Below are positions 31,162 to 36,788 of a stretch of DNA of 36,788 nucleotides, one piece after another; within the stretch, counting starts at the first letter, position 1, and the number at the start of each line of letters is the position of its first letter. The notes under the pieces are model-generated. The model had not been told where the DNA came from. It saw only the letters and a list, made by a program, of their open reading frames with translations, and ran no database searches. The position numbers were made by a program, and so were the translations under genes. Origin of the DNA: Mesorhizobium metallidurans STM 2683. GTDB taxonomy: Bacteria > Pseudomonadota > Alphaproteobacteria > Rhizobiales > Rhizobiaceae. Location of the stretch: contig NZ_CAUM01000038.1 of the NCBI RefSeq assembly GCF_000350085.1, forward strand, positions 1-36,788, given 5' to 3'.

Positions 31162-32106
31162 TTGTCCAGACATCATTTGCCCAGACATGGTTTGTTCGCG
31201 GCATTGATCGCATCCGTCCTCGTGTCGGCCGGCGGCGTCACGGCCCAGGAGCAACCGGCGGCCCCCGCCCCGGCGATCGAGGCTCCCGCTTCGCCTCCTG
31301 CCGCCGTCTCGCCCCCTGCCGCGACGCCCGATGCGCCCGCGGCGTCCGAAGCCGGCGTGTCCACGCAAGCGGAGGCGGATCCCTCGGCGATATCGCTGAC
31401 CCTGCCGCATGATCTGTCGCCATGGGGCATGTTCATGGCGGCCGACATTGTCGTGAAAGGAGTGATGATCGGGCTGGCCTTTGCCTCCCTGGTCACCTGG
31501 ACGATCTGGCTGGCCAAGTCGCTGGAGATCCTCGGCGGCAAGCTCAGCGCCCGCCGCGCCGCCAGCGCGATCGGCAATGCCGCCACGCTGAACCAGGCCA
31601 GGCGCGCGCTTGGCCATACCGGCGGCCCTGGCGCCCTGCTGGTGCGGGCCGCCGAGGAAGAGGCGGCACTTTCGGCCGGCGCGCTCGAGCATGTGTCCGG
31701 CGACGGGCTAAAGGAACGGGTTACCTCGCGCCTGTCGCGCATCGAGGCGGCGGCGGCGCGGCGCATGTCGCGCGGTACCGGCGTGCTCGCGACAATCGGC
31801 TCGACCGCGCCCTTTGTCGGCCTGTTCGGCACCGTCTGGGGCATCATGAACGCCTTCATCGGCATCTCGCAGGCGCAGACCACCAACCTCGCCGTCGTGG
31901 CGCCAGGCATCGCGGAGGCGCTGCTAGCCACGGCGATGGGCCTTGTCGCGGCGATCCCGGCAGTGGTCATCTACAACGTCTTCGCGCGATCCATAGCCGG
32001 CTACCGGCAGATGCTCGCCGATGCGTCGGCCGGGGTCGAACGGCTGGTCAGCCGGGATCTGGATTTCCGCACCGTGGCACCGGCGACGGCGCTGGCCGCG
32101 GAATAG
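31162..32106 (+). CDS. exbB: TonB-system energiser ExbB with Pro/Ala-rich N-terminal extension
   Basis: This inner-membrane proton-channel subunit powers TonB. From TTG 31162 it has 314 residues, with a signal-like segment ([19 protein letters not shown]), a Pro/Ala-rich linker, and three membrane helices ([21 protein letters not shown] is the first). [21 protein letters not shown] and [21 protein letters not shown] are the second and third, with the conserved Thr/Glu-rich core. AAGGAAG precedes the TTG; a GTG at 31132 is also possible. Extended ExbBs of this kind are common in alphaproteobacteria. It is followed by exbD after 11 nt. Confidence 0.93.
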   Translation: MSRHHLPRHGLFAALIASVLVSAGGVTAQEQPAAPAPAIEAPASPPAAVSPPAATPDAPAASEAGVSTQAEADPSAISLTLPHDLSPWGMFMAADIVVKGVMIGLAFASLVTWTIWLAKSLEILGGKLSARRAASAIGNAATLNQARRALGHTGGPGALLVRAAEEEAALSAGALEHVSGDGLKERVTSRLSRIEAAAARRMSRGTGVLATIGSTAPFVGLFGTVWGIMNAFIGISQAQTTNLAVVAPGIAEALLATAMGLVAAIPAVVIYNVFARSIAGYRQMLADASAGVERLVSRDLDFRTVAPATALAAE

Positions 32107-32117
32107 GGAGCGGCGCC

Positions 32118-32585
32118 ATGGCGGCCAGAATTCGAGAAAACATCGACGGCGATCTCGAGGAAAACCACGAGATCAACGTCACCCCTTTCATCGACGTCAT
32201 CCTGGTTCTCTTGATCATCTTCATGGTCGCGGCGCCGCTGGCGACGGTCGACGTCAATGTCGACCTGCCGGGTTCGACCGCGACACCCGCGCCGCGACCG
32301 GAGACGCCGCTGTTCCTGACACTGAAAGACGACCTCACCCTGGCGATCGGCAATGACAGCGTGCCGCGCGGTTCCTTCGCCGCCACGCTGGACGGCAGGA
32401 CGAAAGGCGACAAGCAGACGCGCATCTTCCTGCGTGCCGACAAGGCGGTCGGCTATGGCGACCTGATGGAGGCGATGAACCTTCTGCGCGGCGCCGGCTA
32501 TCTGAAGATCGCACTGGTCGGACTGGAGACCGTGCCTGCGGCCGATGCCGCTACACCGGCACCGCAAGACGGAACGGGTCAATGA
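32118..32585 (+). CDS. exbD: TonB-system energiser ExbD
   Basis: This 155-residue protein has a single N-terminal membrane helix (FIDVILVLLIIFMVAAPL, about 24-41) carrying the proton-relaying Asp (NVTPFIDV). A periplasmic domain with LPGSTATPAP and LFLTLKDDLTL follows. ATG 32118 has GGGAG eight bases upstream. The stop overlaps the TonB start (ATGA), so exbD and tonB are coupled. Confidence 0.95.
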   Translation: MAARIRENIDGDLEENHEINVTPFIDVILVLLIIFMVAAPLATVDVNVDLPGSTATPAPRPETPLFLTLKDDLTLAIGNDSVPRGSFAATLDGRTKGDKQTRIFLRADKAVGYGDLMEAMNLLRGAGYLKIALVGLETVPAADAATPAPQDGTGQ

Positions 32586-33625
32586 CATCGCTGGCCACCG
32601 CGTCGCCCATGGTTGGCCTGCCGCGTTTCAGCGTGCGCCAGATTGTCTTGTGGGCGGCGGCGGCGGCAGTGGTCCTCACAGCACATGTCGTGATTGCCTA
32701 TGCGGTGCAGGATTTGCGGCCAGCCGAGATGGATGGCGGGCCGCCACCGGCGCAGCTGATCGAGCTGGCACCGATGGTGATCATGCCGGCGGCACAGGAA
32801 GCGCCGGCGCCGGATGTGGTGACGCCCGATACGGCCGAGCCGGTCGAGGAGGAGGTCGAGACAGCCGAGGCCAAGCCGGTGACGGAGCCTGAACCACCCG
32901 TCGAGACGGCTGAACCGGTGGCCGAGCCGCCCGTCGAGCAAGCAGAGCCGGCGGCCGGGCCATCGCAAGCGGCTGCGACCGATGCGATCGAGCCCACCCG
33001 GTCGCCCACACCTGAACGGGTCGACCAGCCGCCGCTGGAGGAGGTCGTGCCCGATATCGTCGACACCGTCGCGCCGGACGTGGTCATTCCGCTGCCGCAG
33101 CCGAAGCCGGTCGAAGCCCCCGTCGAGACCAAAGTGGCGAAACCGGTCGAGCCCAAGGCAAAGACGCCGGTCAAGGCCAGGAAGCAGGCCGAAGCCAAGA
33201 CCAGGGAGCCCGTCGAAAAGGCCAAGCAGCCTTCGAAAAAGGAGAAGACGGCGTCGCCCCGGACGAAGACGGCCAGCGTCGCCGCGAAATCAGCGCCCCG
33301 GGCGGCGGCCCCGAAATCGGCCAAGGTTGCGGCCTCGGCTTCCCGCGGGGATTCATCGAAGTGGAATTCGCAGCTGACATCGTGGCTCAATCGGCACAAG
33401 CGTTATCCGAGAGCCGCCAAAGCCCGCCGCGCGGAAGGAACCGTGAGGGTCTCCTTCACGGTCGCCACCTCCGGCCGAGTGACGTCCGTTCGCATCATAG
33501 GCTCCTCCGGCGACTCCGATCTCGACCGCAGTGTCCTCGACATGCTGCAGGGCGCCACAGTACCGGCGCCGCCCGAAGGCGCTAACTCGCGTGTCAATGT
33601 GCCCTTGAGGTTCAGCCTACAGTAG
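32582..33625 (+). CDS. tonB: TonB, energy-transducing protein
   Basis: This 347-residue protein couples the inner-membrane proton force to outer-membrane receptors. One membrane helix lies at about 20-42 (IVLWAAAAAVVLTAHVVIAY) with H35 in the position of the essential His. Then comes a long Pro/Glu/Lys-rich periplasmic spacer (about 50-250) and a C-terminal TonB domain of about 85 residues (KRYPRAAKARRAEGTVRVSF, then SDLDRSVLDML and VNVPLRFSL). The Lys-rich half of the spacer is unusually long and repetitive. It ends the iron operon and converges with the sensor-kinase gene. Confidence 0.94.
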   Translation: MTSLATASPMVGLPRFSVRQIVLWAAAAAVVLTAHVVIAYAVQDLRPAEMDGGPPPAQLIELAPMVIMPAAQEAPAPDVVTPDTAEPVEEEVETAEAKPVTEPEPPVETAEPVAEPPVEQAEPAAGPSQAAATDAIEPTRSPTPERVDQPPLEEVVPDIVDTVAPDVVIPLPQPKPVEAPVETKVAKPVEPKAKTPVKARKQAEAKTREPVEKAKQPSKKEKTASPRTKTASVAAKSAPRAAAPKSAKVAASASRGDSSKWNSQLTSWLNRHKRYPRAAKARRAEGTVRVSFTVATSGRVTSVRIIGSSGDSDLDRSVLDMLQGATVPAPPEGANSRVNVPLRFSLQ

Positions 33626-33680
33626 TCAGGCAATACGGCGATGCCGTGCGCTGAGAATGGCGCTAACGTCAAACGCTGCG

Positions 33681-34925
33681 TCAGGAGACAGCGTCGAAAA
33701 CCACCTTCTGGGAAAGGCCGCCGCCTGGGCGGTTCTCCAGGGTGATGGCGCCGCCGTGGCGTTCGATGATTTCCTTGGCGATGGCGAGGCCGAGGCCGGC
33801 GCCCGGAATGGACTGCCGGCGGCCGGGATCGACGCGAAAGAAGGGCTCGAACGCCTTGCCGAGCAACTCCGGCGGAATACCGGGTCCGCGATCGGCGATG
33901 GTGAGGGTGGCGCGGTTGTCGGCCGCCGACAGGGAGATGCCGCAGCCCTTGCCGTGCGTGGCGGCATTGACGATCAGGTTGCGCAGCGCGCGGCGCAGGC
34001 CGAGCGCGCCTGCCCTGACCGAGACCTTGTCGAGATGGCCGATCGACACGGCACGGCCGAGCGAAACCATCTCGGCCTCGATGTCGCGGACCAGCCGGTC
34101 CAACTCGACCGGCTCGACGGCATCCTGGTCGACTTCCTCGCGCACCAGCCGGATGGCGCTGTCGGCGATACGGTCGAGCTCGTCGAGGTCGTGAAGCCAT
34201 TTCTCGCGGTCGTCGTCGAGGAATTCGGCGCGCAGCCGCATCCGCGTCATCGGCGTCCTGAGATCGTGGCCGGCGGCGGCGACCAGCCGCATGCGGCTTT
34301 CCATCGCGGTCTTCAGCCGGGACGAGAGCTGGTTCAGCGCATGGGCCGTCGCCTTGACCTCGGCAGATCCCACTTCCGGCACCGTCGCCAGTACGCCATC
34401 CGACCCGATCTTGGAGACGGCGGCCTCCAGCATTTCAAGCGGCCGGATCAGCACAGAAGTGAAATAGACCGAGACGGCCGTGGCGCCGGCCACGATCAGC
34501 GAGATCCAGCCGGCAAGTACCAGCCATTCGCGCCTTGGTGGCTTGACGTGCGGAACCTCCATGATCGCCCAGCGATTGTCGGGCAGGCGCACCGATGCAA
34601 GCTGGCCGGGTTCTTCCGCCTTCTCGCTGACGACAGCCGAAACGTCGAGGCCCCGGCGGCGAAGGATGTCGTTGAGCATCGCCGTTTCCGCGCGGTCCAC
34701 CGTGCCACCGGCCGGATGGTCGCTCAGCTCCACCGGGAAGACGTCCGGAATCTGGCCAGGGCGGAGCCGCATCACGATTTCCACCTGCTGGGCGACCCAG
34801 GGCATGGTCAATTCCGGCGGTGGCCCACCGCCGCGCACGCTGATGACGGCGGCCGTCGCCAGGCCGACCACGCCGACGATCGAAGCGACCAGCAACAGGA
34901 TGAGACGCCGGCGCAGCGAATTCAC
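33681..34925 (-). CDS. Sensor histidine kinase
   Basis: This 414-residue inner-membrane kinase has two membrane helices (7-29 and 134-157) flanking a periplasmic sensor of about 100 residues. A HAMP-like linker runs to about 210, and the phospho-accepting His is H220 (AAGHDLRTPMTRMRLRAEF). An ATPase domain contains NLIVNAATHG (N box), IADRGPGIP (G1) and GAGLGLAI (G2). The start overlaps the response-regulator stop by 4 nt. The adjacent Spy-like gene suggests an envelope- or metal-stress stimulus, which is inferred from the neighbour only. Confidence 0.93.
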   Translation of the reverse strand: MNSLRRRLILLLVASIVGVVGLATAAVISVRGGGPPPELTMPWVAQQVEIVMRLRPGQIPDVFPVELSDHPAGGTVDRAETAMLNDILRRRGLDVSAVVSEKAEEPGQLASVRLPDNRWAIMEVPHVKPPRREWLVLAGWISLIVAGATAVSVYFTSVLIRPLEMLEAAVSKIGSDGVLATVPEVGSAEVKATAHALNQLSSRLKTAMESRMRLVAAAGHDLRTPMTRMRLRAEFLDDDREKWLHDLDELDRIADSAIRLVREEVDQDAVEPVELDRLVRDIEAEMVSLGRAVSIGHLDKVSVRAGALGLRRALRNLIVNAATHGKGCGISLSAADNRATLTIADRGPGIPPELLGKAFEPFFRVDPGRRQSIPGAGLGLAIAKEIIERHGGAITLENRPGGGLSQKVVFDAVS

Positions 34926-35650
34926 GCGTGGTTCTCCACCGTATCGACGCGCGCGGTCAGCTGGTAGCCGCCATTGCGCACGGTCTTGAACAGTGGCCCG
35001 TCGCCGGTGTCGGCGAATTTGCGCCGCAGCCGGCTCATCAATACGTCGACCGAGCGTTCGAGCGGATCGCGCTCGCGGCCTTGCGTCAGATCGAGGAGCT
35101 GGTCGCGCGACAACAGCCGGCCCGGACGGTCGAGGAACACCTGCAGCAGGTCGAACTCGGCGCCGGTGAGATCGACGGCCACGCCTTGCGCATCCGTCAC
35201 CTTGCGGGTGTCCGGCTCCAGCCTGTAGCTGGCGAAGCGGTAGATGCGCGGGCGCGGCGCCGCCGGCGCCTCCTCGGGCACTGAGCGCCTGAGCACGGCG
35301 CGGATGCGGGCAGTGAGCTCGCGCGGATTGAACGGCTTGCCGAGATAGTCGTCGGCGCCGAGCTCCAGGCCGATGATGCGGTCGACATCCTCCTTCAGCG
35401 CCGTCAGCAGGATGACCGGGATATGCGGTTTGCGGTCACGCAGGCTGCGGCAGATATCGAGCCCCGAACCATCGGGCAGCATGACGTCGAGCACGATCAG
35501 GTCGAACTGGCCGGTGGCGAGCCTGTGCTCGCATTCGCGCCGGTCCGCCGCCACCGAGACGCGAAATCCCTGGCCGTCGAGATAGCGCTGGAGAAGCGTC
35601 CTGATCTCGCGATCGTCGTCGACGACGAGGATATGGGGTTGTGACTGCAT
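34922..35650 (-). CDS. OmpR/PhoB-family response regulator
   Basis: This 242-residue regulator has a receiver domain with the acidic pair D11-D12 (VVDDD), the phospho-Asp D55 (IVLDVMLPDG), and K105 in LGKPFNPREL. A C-terminal winged-helix DNA-binding domain (YRLEPDTRKV, LTGAEFDLLQVF, LSRDQLLDL, RSVDVLMSRLRRKF, TVRNGGYQL) completes it. ATG 35650 starts right before the receiver. It is divergent from the Spy-like gene; tandem CGGAAAC repeats between them are likely binding sites. Confidence 0.94.
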   Translation of the reverse strand: MQSQPHILVVDDDREIRTLLQRYLDGQGFRVSVAADRRECEHRLATGQFDLIVLDVMLPDGSGLDICRSLRDRKPHIPVILLTALKEDVDRIIGLELGADDYLGKPFNPRELTARIRAVLRRSVPEEAPAAPRPRIYRFASYRLEPDTRKVTDAQGVAVDLTGAEFDLLQVFLDRPGRLLSRDQLLDLTQGRERDPLERSVDVLMSRLRRKFADTGDGPLFKTVRNGGYQLTARVDTVENHA

Positions 35651-35735
35651 TGCCGTGCCTTTGCTTGCCCTTGATATAGCGAGAGCCACGCCCGGCGGCA
35701 TGGAAAATTGCAACAGATTGTTTCCAGCCCGGGCG

Positions 35736-35786
35736 CGGAAACATTCGGAAACAAATTGCCTTTTTGCGGAAACCTTCGGCAACACG
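35736..35786. promoter_or_regulatory. Tandem 10-bp repeats, candidate response-regulator sites
   Basis: Two pairs of direct repeats occur: CGGAAACATT CGGAAACAAA at 35736-35755 and CGGAAACCTT CGGCAACACG at 35767-35786. The starts of the pairs are 31 bp apart, about three helical turns. OmpR-family regulators typically bind direct repeats spaced by 10-11 bp. They lie between the divergent regulator and Spy-like genes, in the right place for autoregulation and activation of the Spy-like gene. Confidence 0.55.
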
Positions 35787-35856
35787 CCGAAGCGAAGCGG
35801 AAAAAGACACTTCCTATCCTCCTGCAGTCCGAAGCATGAGAGAAAGGAACACCATC

Positions 35857-36519
35857 GTGCAAAGCAGACTTCTTGCGCTCGGCCTGTTTTCCCTCGCTGC
35901 CATCCATCCCGTGCTGGCGGCGCAGCCCGACCCCGCCGGAGTACCCGGCAACGAACCGCCGGCGATGGCCCGGCAGGACGATGCGGACCATGGCCCGATG
36001 TCCTGGCCCGGCCCGCACGGGCCGATGCGGCCTGGACCGGACGGTTTTGGTCCCGGCCGCATGGGACCGCCGCCGGAGATGCTCGCGGCCCGGCTTTCCG
36101 CGCTCGAGACCCGCATCGGCGTCAGGACCGAGCAGCTCGACGCCTGGCGCGACTACACCAGCGCGCTGCAGGCGGTGCTGGCGCGGCCTGAGCATGGCCC
36201 GGATGGTCCCGGCAAGCGCGGCCCCGACGCGGGAGGCCCCGGAGATCAGGGTCCGCGCGCTTTCGCTTTCCAGGAAAGACTGGCCGACGATCTCACCGAA
36301 CGCGCCGCCTCGGCCGCAAAGCTGAAGGATGCGATCGCCGCACTTCGCGTCAAGCTGACGCCCGAACAGCTGAAAATCCTTGCTTCGGCGGACAGGCCTC
36401 ATGGACCACCCCGCGGCCCATGGGGCAATCCGCCGGATGATGCAGCCGGCCCCGGAGGCCTGCCCGATTCTGGCAGGCCGCTCCCGCCACCCCTACCCCG
36501 GACGGGCGAGCAACTCTGA
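35857..36519 (+). CDS. Spy/LTXXQ-like periplasmic protein, Pro/Gly-rich
   Basis: This is a 220-residue exported protein. A Sec signal (RLLALGLFSLAAIHPVLAA, cleavage before QPDP) is followed by a Pro/Gly/Met-rich stretch (about 20-70) and a helical part. The LTPEQLKIL motif marks the LTXXQ (Spy/CpxP-like) family. The C-terminus is again Pro/Gly-rich. GTG 35857 is favoured because AAAGGAA precedes it; an ATG at 35836 is possible. It is divergent from the two-component genes and probably is their target. Spy-like proteins act as periplasmic chaperones or metal-related sensors; the exact role here is not shown. Confidence 0.75.
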   Translation: MQSRLLALGLFSLAAIHPVLAAQPDPAGVPGNEPPAMARQDDADHGPMSWPGPHGPMRPGPDGFGPGRMGPPPEMLAARLSALETRIGVRTEQLDAWRDYTSALQAVLARPEHGPDGPGKRGPDAGGPGDQGPRAFAFQERLADDLTERAASAAKLKDAIAALRVKLTPEQLKILASADRPHGPPRGPWGNPPDDAAGPGGLPDSGRPLPPPLPRTGEQL

Positions 36520-36594
36520 CCGGGCTGCACCGGCCGGTCCCTTGGCCTACCCCGCTATCGGGCCGGCCGGCTCTTCTTGTGAAAGAGGACTCCC

Positions 36595-36788
36595 ATGTGG
36601 GAATTGATCGTGATGCTGCGGCTGCTGACGGCAGTCGCACCAGAGCAGCATCGGCGTGGTTCGTCGACAGCGCTGCGTTCGCTGCAGGCTTTCACCGGCG
36701 CGACCAGGCTCGTCTTCGGCACCTGGCGGCTTTCGCTCGGCGCTTCCCTTATCGAGAAATCAGTTGACGGCGAAAAGAGCCATGGCCA
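36595..36788 (+). CDS. Partial open frame running off the window's right end
   Basis: ATG 36595 is preceded by AGAGGA at good spacing, and the frame stays open for 64 codons to the end of the window. It begins MWELIVMLRLLTAV, a hydrophobic start. No family was recognised, and other frames are also open here, so this is only a candidate. It would be the gene after the Spy-like protein. Confidence 0.3.
   Translation, partial: MWELIVMLRLLTAVAPEQHRRGSSTALRSLQAFTGATRLVFGTWRLSLGASLIEKSVDGEKSHG

Noticed and set aside
33626..33680. Terminator between tonB and the sensor-kinase gene
   Set aside because: Only a 5-bp stem (ACGGC/GCCGT, 33635-33647) is visible and no T-run follows; too weak to list.

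Overview
The window is high-GC, gene-dense DNA that reads like a member of the Rhizobiales, most likely a Mesorhizobium-type soil bacterium. This is inferred from four things: codon and base use; dispersed palindromes of the kind common between rhizobial genes (6990-7038, 28331-28415, and the CCTCTCCCC/GGGGAGAGG family); a proline/alanine-extended ExbB; and TGA-N9-TCA iron boxes upstream of the iron genes. No rRNA, tRNA, CRISPR array, integrase or intact insertion sequence was seen. Species cannot be fixed from the sequence alone.

Layout. (1) 59-5065, plus strand: a polyamine-type ABC importer (ATPase, Tat-exported binding protein, two permeases) followed by a short-chain dehydrogenase, behind a long structured leader. 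(2) 5086-12922, minus strand: a second polyamine-type importer (binding protein, two permeases, ATPase), then a glycosyltransferase-fold protein, two tandem small cupins and an aldehyde dehydrogenase. (3) 13159-18072, plus strand, divergent from (2): a GntR/FCD regulator with an apparent second winged helix, a paralogous glycosyltransferase-fold protein, a glutamine-synthetase-like ligase and a PuuB-like FAD oxidoreductase. (4) 18349-21118: a frameshifted 3' relic of a CoA-transferase beta subunit in front of an intact pcaF, a second short-chain dehydrogenase, and a 51-residue membrane protein gene. (5) 21276-22220: an LLM-class flavin monooxygenase. (6) 22229-29497, minus strand: LacI regulator, third importer (binding protein, two permeases, ATPase), a guanidine-modifying (deiminase-fold) enzyme, an isochorismatase-fold amidohydrolase and a GYD-domain protein. 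(7) 29611-30155: two decayed gene ends. (8) 30220-33625: paired iron boxes, a FhuC-type ATPase, ExbB, ExbD and TonB. (9) 33681-36519: a two-component system divergent from a Spy-like periplasmic protein, with tandem CGGAAAC repeats between them. A partial open frame runs off the right end.

How the genes may work together. Regions 2 and 3 share one divergent control region. They resemble the gamma-glutamyl (Puu) route of amine catabolism: uptake, glutamylation, FAD-dependent oxidation, aldehyde oxidation. No gamma-glutamyl hydrolase is present, and each arm carries a glycosyltransferase-fold protein, with the cupins on the minus arm. That combination is the strongest candidate for an undescribed pathway here. 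Region 6 pairs a guanidino deiminase-type enzyme with an N-carbamoyl-amidase-type enzyme beside a dedicated importer. This suggests uptake of a guanidino compound and its stepwise conversion to a ureido compound and then to the amine. Region 8 energises TonB-dependent outer-membrane uptake under predicted iron control.
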